From positions 1 through 64,000 of the forward strand of contig BDSI01000258.1 in assembly GCA_003117195.1 (NCBI GenBank): a stretch of 64,000 nucleotides of DNA. The letters run 5' to 3'. The notes beneath the pieces are model-generated. The model saw only the letters and a program-made list of their open reading frames with translations, was not told where the DNA came from and searched no databases. Positions within the stretch are counted from its first letter, which is position 1; the number at the start of each line of letters is the position of its first letter. Positions 54,029 to 64,000 of this stretch are shown in pieces. Both the position numbers and the translations under genes were made by a program. The stretch comes from Eudorina sp. 2006-703-Eu-15 (taxonomy: Eukaryota; Chlorophyta; Chlorophyceae; Chlamydomonadales; Volvocaceae).

Positions 54029-57000
54029 ATCGCCGTGCACTGATTGCACAGCCCTTTTCCAGACCCACTTTTGACCCCGTCGGTCGCCCCCATGCAAGAG
54101 GTCACGCCTCGCCACACTGGCCGTACCTGCAGTCAGGCCCTGTCGGAAGGGTCGCAGACACGCCTTGGCCAGCAGGACCGTGTGAGTGTTGTGAGACGGG
54201 GACGTGGAGATCCAACCGCAGGGGGCGCGGAGGTGCAGCTCCACAGTTGTGCGACCTACGTGAGCGCGTCGACGGCGTGCGTGCCCCGTCCTTGCTTGGT
54301 CCATGCCTCTCGTGCGGGACGTGTTTGTGTTTTAGGCCTTGCACCATTGCACGGACCCCTGGCCCCGCAGCTGAGGCCGATGCCCTCTCGCAATCGGGAT
54401 TTGAGGGTCTTGCTTAACTCTGACCCTCTCTGACGACACGCGCCTGGGGCCTTGGCCGCCAGCGGCTGACCCCCTCCAGGACGCGCTCAGGTGCCGCACG
54501 GATGAGCATAATAATGGGGATGCCACATAACCGGACGGGTTGCTCACGAGCGCTGCTCACGAGTGCTGGCTTTGGGTCTGAACCCGTTGATAGAGCCCCA
54601 GCGGTCGTGCCGGTCGTTCACGGGTAAGGTTGGGCCAGCCTCCATGGCACTGCCTCGTGCCGAAGTGCAGGAGAGTGCAGCTGACCCATATAACACCGAT
54701 GAACGAAGAGCTAGTCACCCCAGTCGGTATGAGCTCGGCGTCCGGTCGTGCGGCGGTTACAGTTGGCAGTTGTCGATTTCAAGTGCGCGTCCTGCACGAC
54801 TTTCTTGAACGACGCCGCACAACATTCTTTAATTATGATAACAGGACCAAATACGTCAGATACTAATGACCAGGCGCGGAAGGATGATTCCGTATCTGCG
54901 ATAAAGAAGGCCAAGCCCCGCAAGCCGCAGCTTCTTATCTTGATATAATCCCTTTTCTTTGCTTGTCTTGTTTGGACGGCACCCTCTATTAGAATGTGGC
55001 TGGGGCCAACACAACCATAGCATCTTTTATGCTTTTCTTTATGTTTTGGATAGCGACATTTTGGCCTCACCAACTACATCTTGTTTTCATTTTATCCTGG
55101 ATAACATTCTCTGATATTTGGTGGCCAACAGAACCATAGCAGGCATCGATCCAGCGAACTCGCCATAACTTCCAGACTCTTTTGTGTGCGCCTTCAACAA
55201 TTTTCTCTGAGCAACCGTAGTCCATGTAAACTGGCAGCCATTAACTGCGGCTTGCTTGTCGCCACCCGCTCAACATTCGGACCTCGGGAGCGCGTCATGG
55301 AGCCCCCCAGCACATGTTGCAGGGAAGCCCGCAGCTACAGATGGAAGTGAGCCGAAATAGGCGGGCTGCAGAGCTGGTAGGCAGGCTATCAGAGGTTGCA
55401 GGTAGGCAGGCTATCAGAGGTTGGCCCGGCTTGCCACTTCTGTTGTGCAGCGGGGCGAAGCGAACACAGCATAGTTCTAGCGCAGACGGCGCAAGGCACA
55501 AGGAGATTCGCCGTGACGAATACCACAGCAGCTGGCTGCGCCCGGAGGCCCGAGGCACAGCCCACAGGCTGGGCACATGCCTGACAAGCTGACAAGGTCA
55601 GTACTGCTTTGGTTAGGTTTATGCCAAAACCATGGGAAGAGTTTCGGCGCACGCGCACTCTCACCACGCAGGTTGCGCATAAGCGATAAGACCATCCAGC
55701 TCACCTAGTGTTTACTGGATGATGCGGAATGATGCTGAAAACCGACGGAACGGGAGTATTCCCAGTGACCCTTCGCCCGGTTGTCAGTGTTATCCAGTGT
55801 TATCCAGCAAAGAATAGGTGAGCCGATCTTATCGCTTATCCGCAAGCTGCGTGGTAAGGTGCTAGGGCCACTAGGGCCCCACAACTCAACCCATGGTTTT
55901 CACCTGAAAACCAGAGCAGTCCGACCCGGTCAAGTTGTCAGACATGTGCGATTGCCATTAGTGTATACGAACCAGCAGTAGCATCTCGTAAGACAGGATT
56001 GTCAGACAGAGGAGCCGGGCATCTGCACGGCCGAGAGCCTCGCCGCTGCTTTCGTACATTGGACATCCTATATCAACCTGCGACTGGCCTCCATTTTCAC
56101 CACAAAGCTGCTGGATTAATTAGCCTCTGAGATACCAGCTCTCATACAGTTTTCTTATTGCGCTCTCGCTCCAGCTGAGTTCTTTTATTGTCCCGAAGCA
56201 CTGCCTCCCTGCAGATTCTTCTTACACGATGCACCGATGCACTATTTCAATTTGAGTTTAGCTTGGTATGTGATTTTCATACTGGAAACGTTCAGCTCTG
56301 GTTCAGCTCATACTCTTCGGAAGTCTTGGGTTGGGCCCAGTCGAAGGACTTCACTCTGGCCGTGGCGACAGCGACTTCATCATAAAGGTAAACTTCCGGT
56401 TTTCCGGTTTTGAGCCGTTCGCGCTTTACGTCACCTGGTTGCCAATCAAAGGCTGCACTGCAGCAATTCCGCCCCTTGTTGACAATTTCAATTCTATTGC
56501 GAACTTTGTTATCTGGTAATCTTGTTTCATTAACACGGTGACCAGCAGGCCCAACCGGTCGGTTGCTTCTCGCGCGGTCCTCCTGCCCTTCCTGCCTGCT
56601 TCCGCCTCCCGATAACGCCTCCACGCACATCAACGTCCCTCACGCCTCCCTCCCTCCTCTGCCCTTGCTGCCACCCTGACATGCAGATGATGGACCTGAA
56701 AGTCCACGATGCGCTCAAGTTCGGACCAAAGCACCGCACAGCACTCAAGGCGGCCGCTTACAGCACAAGCGACGACACGGCGGGTTGGCTTTGTGCCTGC
56801 TTACTTGCTTGCAGGCACGTGCATCGCATTGGTTCATCGCATCGGTGCATCGCATTGCCAGCGGTGTGTCGCCTCGAAGGTATGTCTGTCCGCATCTACA
56901 TGCAAGTGCTGCTGCCGTTCATTACAGCACGAGCTGACTCCGTGCGTGCGTCCGAACTTGCTTGAAGGACCGCTCATCGCCTGCTGTACGATGATACGGA

Positions 57001-57379
57001 TCTGCCCCTGATGGGCACGAGCTGACTCCGTTGGTCTTTACTTATTACTCGACAGAGTTTTGCTTCGCAAGTAAGCCAGCTTTCCACTCTGACCCGCCCT
57101 TGTGTCGTTGCTTGCTTGCAGGATCGCTCATCGGAAGGGGTGCTTCGTCGGGTTTGCCAACACGAACACTCACCGTCTAACGAATCCCGCTGCATCGCCA
57201 AGACCTCAGCGCGTGTCACCTTCGAGTGCGCCTCGGCCGTGACGCGACCCCAAATCCGGTAGGCGACGATTGGGCTGGGCTCGGGATCATGTGCCGGGTC
57301 GTTGGGTCGGGCCCAGGGTGGGGTAATGCGCCAACGGGTATCTACCTTGGGTTGGGCTCGGGGATATGTCATTCGCACG
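54029..57379 (+). repeat. segmental duplication, copy B
   Basis: Same order and orientation as copy A, 11.7 kb away. Small differences include AATAATTATGATAACAGG at ~54830-54845 and CCGACGGAACGGG near 55740. Confidence 0.88.
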
Positions 57380-60300
57380 GCCAGCGGCTCCGTGGTATCC
57401 GTGGTTGGATAGTCTTCCCTGTCTTCTCGCTGTTCCATTCATGCGTTGTCGCGGATCTTGTGCGGTTCGACCATCTGGGTTCCGTACAGTCTCGTACAGT
57501 CCTGCCGATTCTTCTGCCGTGTCCCGATAACGCCCCCACATTTACGTCTCTTACGCCTCCCTCCCTCCCTCCTCCTCCCGCGTCGCCACCCTGCAGGTCT
57601 ATCTATCTTGGATCTGCTTGCCGATGATGCGCTTCAGTTGGGACCAACACGCGTCACGGGTCTCAGGGTGGCCTTTTCGGTGGGTGATGCAAGACGCGTC
57701 ACGTCCTCCGGAGTCTCTATCTGCAAGTGCGTTCGCGTTCGCACCCCCGAGTGAAACGACAAACCGACAGCAGCAACAGCTACAGCCAAAGTACAGCAAA
57801 CCTGAAAGCGCAGCTACAACTATAGAAAGCACAGCCAGCAAACCTAGGCGTCAACATCGTAGGGCGCGTATCGGTGTGTGTGTGTGTGTATGTGTGTGCG
57901 GTAGTACTGCCCCATGCGCTACCAAGCTGTTTATTGACGTTCTCGCCCCCTCTTTCCCTCCCCCCTTTTCCCCTTCGGCCCTCCGGCATCGAGGCGGCGC
58001 TGTCCGACATCTGCCCATGTCCAGGACGCGACGGCATGACAATGTCGGACAGTGTCAACGGCAACCTTGAGGGTGTAGTAAGGGTGGTGTTAGCAGGTCC
58101 GCGGCATGCACGTCGATTCCGGTCATGGCCAGCGGCTCCGTGGTTGGATAGTCTTGCCTGTCTTCTCGCTGTTCCATTCATGCGTTGTCGCGGATCTTGT
58201 GCGGTTCGACCATCTGGGTTCCGTACAGTCTCGTACAGTCCTGCCGATTCTTCTGCCGTGTCCCGATAACGCCCCCACATTTACGTCTCTTACGCCTCCC
58301 TCCCTCCCTCCTCCTCCCGCGTCGCCACCCTGCAGGTCTATCTATCTTGGATCTGCTTGCCGATGATGCGCTTCAGTTGGGACCAACACGCGTCACGGGT
58401 CTCAGGGCGGCCTTTTCGGTGGGTGATGCAAGACGCGTCACGTCCTCCGGAGTCTCTATCTGCAAGTGCGTTCGCGTTCGCACCCCTGAGTGAAACGACA
58501 AACCGACAGCAGCAACAGCTACAGCCAAAGTACAGCAAACCTGAAAGCGCAGCTACAACTATAGAAAGCACAGCCAGCAATCCTAGGCGTCAACATCGTA
58601 GGGCGCGTATCGGTGTGTGTGTGTGTGTGTGTATGTGTGTGCGTTAGAAACGACAAACCGACAGCAGCAACAGCTACAGCCAAAGTACAGCAAACCTGAA
58701 AGCGCAGCTACAACTATAGAAAGCACAGCCAGCAAACCTAGGCGTCAACATCGTAGGGCGCGTATCGGGGTGTGTGTGTGTGTGTATGTGTGTGCGGTAG
58801 TACTGCCCCATGCGCTACCAAGCTGTTTATTGACGTTCTCGCCCCCCTCTTTCCCTCCCCCCTTTTCCCCTTCGGCCCTCCGGCATCGAGGCGGCGCTGT
58901 CCGACATCTGCCCATGTCCAGGACGCGACGGCATGACAATGTCGGACAGTGTCAACGGCAACCTTGAGGGTGTAGTAAGGGTGGTGTTAGCAGGTCCGCG
59001 GCATGCACGTCGATTCCGGTCATGGCCAGCGGCTCCGTGGTTGGATAGTCTTGCCTGTCTTCTCGCTGTTCCATTCATGCGTTGTCGCGGATCTTGTGCG
59101 GTTCGACCATCTGGGTTCCGTACAGTCTCGTACAGTCTTGCCGATTCTTCTGCCGTGTCCCGATAACGCCCCCACATTTACGTCTCTTACGCCTCCCTCC
59201 CTCCCTCCCTCCTCCTCCCGCGTCGCCACCCTGCAGGTCTATCTATCTTGGATCTGCTTGCCGATGATGCGCTTCAGTTGGGACCAACACGCGTCACGGG
59301 TCTCAGGGCGGCCTTTTCGGTGGGTGATGCAAGACGCGTCACGTCCTCCGGAGTCTCTATCTGCAAGTGCGTTCGCGTTCGCACCCCCGAGTGAAACGAC
59401 AAACCGACAGCAGCAACAGCTACAGCCAAAGTACAGCAAACCTGAAAGCGCAGCTACAACTATAGAAAGCACAGCCAGCAAACCTAGGCGTCAACATCGT
59501 AGGGCGCGTATCGGGGTGTGTGTGTGTGTGTATGTGTGTGCGGTAGTACTGCCCATGCGCTACCAAGCTGTTTATTGACGTTCTCGCCCCCCTCTTTCCC
59601 TCCCCCCTTTTCCCCTTCGGCCCTCCGGCATCGAGGCGGCGCTGTCCGACATCTGCCCATGTCCAGGACGCGACGGCATGACAATGTCGGACAGTGTCAA
59701 CGGCAACCTTGAGGGTGTAGTAAGGGTGGTGTTAGCAGGTCCGCGGCATGCACGTCGATTCCGGTCATGGCCAGCGGCTCCGTGGTTGGATAGTCTTGCC
59801 TGTCTTCTCGCTGTTCCATTCATGCGTTGTCGCGGATCTTGTGCGGTTCGACCATCTGGGTTCCGTACAGTCTCGTACAGTCTTGCCGATTCTTCTGCCG
59901 TGTCCCGATAACGCCCCCACATTTACGTCTCTTACGCCTCCCTCCCTCCCTCCCTCCTCCTCCCGCGTCGCCACCCTGCAGGTCTATCTATCTTGGATCT
60001 GCTTGCCGATGATGCGCTTCAGTTGGGACCAACACGCGTCACGGGTCTCAGGGCGGCCTTTTCGGTGGGTGATGCAAGACGCGTCACGTCCTCCGGAGTC
60101 TCTATCTGCAAGTGCGTTCGCGTTCGCACCCCCGAGTGAAACGACAAACCGACAGCAGCAACAGCTACAGCCAAAGTACAGCAAACCTGAAAGCGCAGCT
60201 ACAACTATAGAAAGCACAGCCAGCAAACCTAGGCGTCAACATCGTAGGGCGCGTATCGGGGTGTGTGTGTGTGTGTGTGTGTGCGGTAGTACTGCCCCAT

Positions 60301-61155
60301 GCGCTACCAAGCTGTTTATTGACGTTCTCGCCCCCTCTTTCCCTCCCCCCTTTTCCCCTTCGGCCCTCCGGCATCGAGGCGGCGCTGTCCGACATCTGCC
60401 CATGTCCAGGACGCGACGGCATGACAATGTCGGACAGTGTCAACGGCAACCTTGAGGTGTAGTAAGGGTGGTGTTAGCAGGTCCGCGCATGCACGTCGAT
60501 TCCGGTCATGGCCAGCGGCTCCGTGGTTGGATAGTCTTGCCTGTCTTCTCGCTGTTCCATTCATGCGTTGTCGCGGATCTTGTGCGGTTCGACCATCTGG
60601 GTTTCGTACAGTCTCGTACAGTCCTGCCGATTCTTCTGCCGTGTCCCGATAACGCCCCCACATTTACGTCTCTTACGCCTCCCTCCCTCCCTCCTCCTCC
60701 CGCGTCGCCACCCTGCAGGTCTATCTATCTTGGATCTGCTTGCCGATGATGCGCTTCAGTTGGGACCAACACGCGTCACGGGTCTCAGGGCGGCCTTTTC
60801 GGTGGGTGATGCAAGACGCGTCACGTCCTCCAGAGTCTCTATCTGCAAGTGCGTTCGCGTTCGCACCCCCGAGTGAAACGACAAACCGACAGCAGCAACA
60901 GCTACAGCCAAAGTACAGCAAACCTGAAAGCGCAGCTACAACTATAGAAAGCACAGCCAGCAAACCTAGGCGTCAACATCGTAGGGCGCGTATCGGGGTG
61001 TGTGTGTGTATGTGTGTGCGGTAGTACTGCCCCATGCGCTACCAAGCTGTTTATTGACGTTCTCGCCCCCCTCTTTCCCTCCCCCTTTTCCCCTTCGGCC
61101 CTCCGGCATCGAGGCGGCGCTGTCCGACATCTGCCCATGCCCAGGACGCGACGGC
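57380..61155 (+). repeat. ~740 bp satellite, array B (~5 units)
   Basis: Units start near 57380, 58128, 59026, 59770 and 60510 (spacing 748, 898, 744, 740). The 898 bp unit has an internal ~150 bp duplication at 58640-58770. Within array B units are nearly identical, so it was recently homogenised. Confidence 0.93.
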
Positions 61156-62069
61156 GGTTGGGCTTTGGGAGTCAGCGGCAGGGAGCAGGTTTAAGCTGGT
61201 GGCAATGCTCGCGCGTGGGTGCGTGCACGGGCGTGTGGGTGCGTGCGCTTGATACGGAGGGGGTTAGGGACGCGGGAAGTCCGGAGGGGAGAGGTTATCG
61301 CAGGTTTACGGGCAGTGGGGCAAATTGTTGGGCTGACATGCGGTGGTGTTCCTCTGGCAGCACCCACCGTCGGTTGGGTGGCGGTTCAAATCCCGGGAAC
61401 GCTGTGCGCCGAATGACATGGTGTAAGTTGTGTTGTGTGGGTTTGGGCGTCTTGACTGAAGACGGCAGCGAAGGTCTTCTGCCTTATTGTGGAGCGACAC
61501 AGTCTTTTGCCGTACGTTGGAGCGAGTGCACGTACGAAAACATTATTTGAGGTCACGCTATCCTTAAAATCTGAGTCCTTGACATGTAATGTGCATGCAC
61601 TGCACGCTTCAGTTCGAATGCAATACCAGCTGTGAGTCCTATCAAGGGTAACCAACCGTTGCAAAGATGCCGTCCCGACAGTGATCCAGGAGGGGACTCT
61701 GGCGCTCGTGAATATGAAGAAGGATGCCGACCATTTCCTACTTTATGTCAGGTTTGGACTTGCTCGTTGGAAAGATTCTCAAGCGCGGACGGGGTTCAGT
61801 TACTGGAGCTGCTGCAAAAGGCGATTGCGAATATTCCACGAAAGTATATATAAACAGTACCAGCGGTAATGCGAGGCCATGTTACGATGTGCCCGCGAAC
61901 GACATCGGTGCTGTTGGCGTTGCCGAGAGGTGATGGGTTACCTGGAGACTGATCTACGGACCTAGGCATAGCAGCTGTCGCGGCCGGCCAGCGGGCCGCT
62001 GCAGCCCAGATGTTGTCGCATCTTATGCGGAGCAACTGCCGGTGCCGGTATCGCCAGACGGACCTGTGC
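61156..62069. other. no gene recognised
   Basis: Follows the end of satellite array B. Holds tRNA-like copy 3 and unique-looking sequence without coding character. Confidence 0.4.
61346..61402 (+). repeat. tRNA-like element without a D arm, copy 3
   Basis: 57 nt. The GTGTTCC/GGAACGC ends pair over 7 bp with one G-U, there is a 6 bp CACCCA/TGGGTG hairpin, and the T loop is TTCAAAT. Shares the downstream GAATGRCATGGTGT with copy 2. Confidence 0.5.
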
Positions 62070-63080
62070 ACGCACCTGGCCCGCTGATGAGCCGCTGGTG
62101 GAGCTGCTGGACACGCAGTCCTAGCTGCGGGAGCGCACCGAGACCAGGGAGCTGAGGGGGGGTGGTAACAGGCCAGGGGAGGCTGGGTGGAGGAGGCCTA
62201 TGCGTGGCCGTGTTAGGGCGGGCTGGGGAGGAGGCCTATGCGTGGCAGGGTTGGGGCGACCCCGCCTTCCCCCTGCCTTTTCCCCTTCTGCAGGCCTGGG
62301 CAACGTCATGGCAGGAGCCGGGTCCATCTGTGTCGCCGACGTGGCAGCGGTGTGACTGCATTCACTGACAAGCCTGGAGCGAAGGACATCCCCCTTGAAG
62401 CTGTCCGCGCGGCCGGGTCTCCTGGACGGCGGCGGAACAGCTTGCGGGACGTGCGGGGACGCTCAGGGACGGTGCTGCGCGAGTTGGGAGGGCGGTACAT
62501 GATCCAGCAGCGCTGTTTGGGTTCCACGGAGTGAAACGCCGGGTGCAGCGCCAGAAGGGATGCGGATCCTCGTCCATGCTGTGATCAGACGTTGCGCTGC
62601 CCGGGGCTATAGCTGTTCAGCCGACAATTCCACACGGACACCGACATCCGATTTGTGACCGGGCGATGTGACAACAGGGAGGGCTCCGCAGCCCTAAGCC
62701 ACGGATCCACGCAGCTTCATCAGGGACGGCCGCCGGGAGCTCCCTCGCGCAGCTGGCAGTCGCCACCCCCTCCAGGTCCCGTCAGCGGTAGGCGTCGACC
62801 CTGAGAGCGCTCGCGGACTGGCAGACCCAGGGGAGTGGCACCCGGACCCGCGGGGTCGCGGCGGACCCTGGGGCCAGGTGCTTGCCCACCCACTTCGCCC
62901 TTGCAGCCTCCTGTGGCTTCTTGGTGGCTTCTTGGCACTTCGCCCTTGCAGCTTCCTGTGGCTTCTTGGTGGCTTCTTGGTGGGACTCGGTCGGCCTTGG
63001 TGCCGATCAGCAAGGTTGTAAGGCGGCATTTTGCTAGGGCAAGTGTCAGAGCTGTGGACTGGTAGGCTGGCTGCACTCCA
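62070..63080 (+). repeat. diverged relative of 40990-42240
   Basis: Shared anchors include GGATCCACGCAGCT, CCAGGTCCCGTCAGC, GTTGGGAGGGCGGTACATG and the AGTGTCAGAGCTGTG block. In-frame stops differ between copies. Contains a short direct repeat (CACTTCGCCCTTGCAGC) near 62900-62950. Confidence 0.65.
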
Positions 63081-63595
63081 GTGCTCAACCGGTTTTCCAC
63101 CACACGAAAAACGTGGACCAGAAAGGTGCAGAGCTATCATCCCTGTCCACTGAAGGTTCAGGGAGGAGGTGGGCGCGAAGGAGGAGGTGGGCGATACCGC
63201 ACGAGGAGGAGGAGGAGGATGAAGAGTGGGGACCGGGTCATGGCGCAGGCCGGGTCGCGACACTGGGGGGCACGTGGTGTGCTCGTCCTACCCTTGTACG
63301 TAGGACTCGGCGCTACGGCGCTCAGTACTTGGCATCCTCATCCTCCCCGATCCTTCCCGCCAGAGCGGCATTTCATATCCGGATTTGCAACCCGACATGC
63401 TCACCCACCTGGGCCGGGCGGTCCTCCGGGCGCCCTCTCCCTCCACGGAGGCGGTTAGGCGAGTGACCCTCGCCACAACCGCCGCAGTGCCCCGGCAGCA
63501 CACGGCCGCCGCCGCCACGCCGCCGCCGCAGCAGCCCCTTCCACCTTCCAGGCCTCGAGCTCCGCCGCCGCAGCGCCCGCCGGCGACCGGGCGCT

Positions 63596-63841
63596 GTGCC
63601 GCTGCCGACCCATCACATTGTGGCGGCCGTGGATCCCGATTTGAGCGGAGCCCTCGCGGTGATCTTTTGGGACGAAGACGCGCCCGCCGGTGCCGTATCG
63701 GCGGCCTGGGCGTATGCTGTGACAGCCAGCGGCAGCGGCAGCAGCGGCGTCGGTGCTGCAGACCCGCCATACCGCCGCGGCCCGCCGGCCTGGGAAGGCG
63801 ACTTTGGCCTGGCGCCTGACGCTGTCGGGTCGCATGCGTAG
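63596..63841 (+). CDS. MOC1-like resolvase, N-terminal catalytic exon (gene continues past the window)
   Basis: Reads PTHHIVAAVDPDLSGALAVI, then FWDEDAPAGAV. VDPDLSGALAVI is the first catalytic motif (Asp in VDPDLSG) of MOC1/RuvC-fold resolvases. Upstream, an Ala/Pro/Arg-rich, Thr-containing stretch at 63420-63590 would suit a chloroplast transit peptide, but it is open in a different frame, so the true start is unresolved. A further open block, DADADDFDGFDVGREEGQ, runs to the window end. This is not the 5' end of the C-terminal half at 51.6-53.1 kb, which lies upstream on the same strand, unless the locus is rearranged. Confidence 0.6.
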   Translation: MPLPTHHIVAAVDPDLSGALAVIFWDEDAPAGAVSAAWAYAVTASGSGSSGVGAADPPYRRGPPAWEGDFGLAPDAVGSHA

Positions 63842-64000
63842 TCCCGCGGAGGGCTGCTAGGGACTCGCGACCGGAGATGCGGATGCGGATGACTTTGATG
63901 GCTTTGATGTTGGACGCGAGGAGGGGCAGACTGCTGCCGGGAGGGCTGCGGAGCTCTGGCTGCCGTCGCCTCCGGCGCCGCCGGCCGACTCGTCTCGGTG

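Overview
The window looks like nuclear DNA of a GC-rich green alga, most likely Chlamydomonadales (volvocine or Chlamydomonas type). This is inference from several signs. Genes are split into many short exons, with pyrimidine-rich acceptors and GTGAGN/GTGGGT donors. Proteins are padded with Ala, Gly, Pro and Ser runs. There is a GAF-domain TKL kinase of the kind expanded in volvocine algae, pieces of a MOC1-type chloroplast Holliday junction resolvase, and very dense microsatellites. There is no operon structure, and most long open frames are artefacts of GC-rich repeats.

Layout. (1) 1-6470, plus strand: the 3' part of a Slo/BK-like RCK-domain potassium channel, seven exons with consistent splice phases. 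Its introns hold a ~490 bp CCCTG array, a GGGGCC array and an array of 20-mers that resemble 3' splice sites. (2) 6471-17521: mostly non-coding, with one low-complexity minus-strand gene at 10280-11754. (3) 17737-38926, minus strand: a ~21 kb gene rebuilt here as 20 exons that stay in phase, apart from two single-base frame breaks. It encodes a roughly 1,770-residue protein with N-terminal GAF-like regions and a C-terminal TKL-type Ser/Thr kinase domain. (4) 23622-29746, plus strand, inside a kinase intron: a complete, very young Ty3/gypsy chromovirus with 346 bp LTRs differing at one base, a GTGGG target duplication, Gag, and Pol with a chromodomain. It lies 13 bp from the 5' splice site. Pol begins with a domain resembling a degenerate phage-type N6-adenine methyltransferase, and Gag and Pol share a frame broken by a single UAG. 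(5) 39370-39804: tail of a dead non-LTR retrotransposon. (6) 40-64 kb: a repeat-rich region with two ~3.4 kb near-identical segments (42.3-45.7 and 54.0-57.4 kb), each followed by an array of a ~740 bp satellite. Pieces of one unrecognised gene, and of a MOC1-like resolvase split into a C-terminal part (51.6-53.1 kb) and an N-terminal part (63.6 kb), lie among and around these repeats.

Four coding blocks (kinase exons 7 and 17, the MOC1-like exon, and the 48.1 kb block) each need a one-base correction, three of them at or beside a homopolymer. Either the assembly has residual indels or these genes are decaying. No two genes here can be shown to act in one pathway. The link that matters most is structural: the retroelement and several shared intronic repeats sit inside the large genes without touching their exons.
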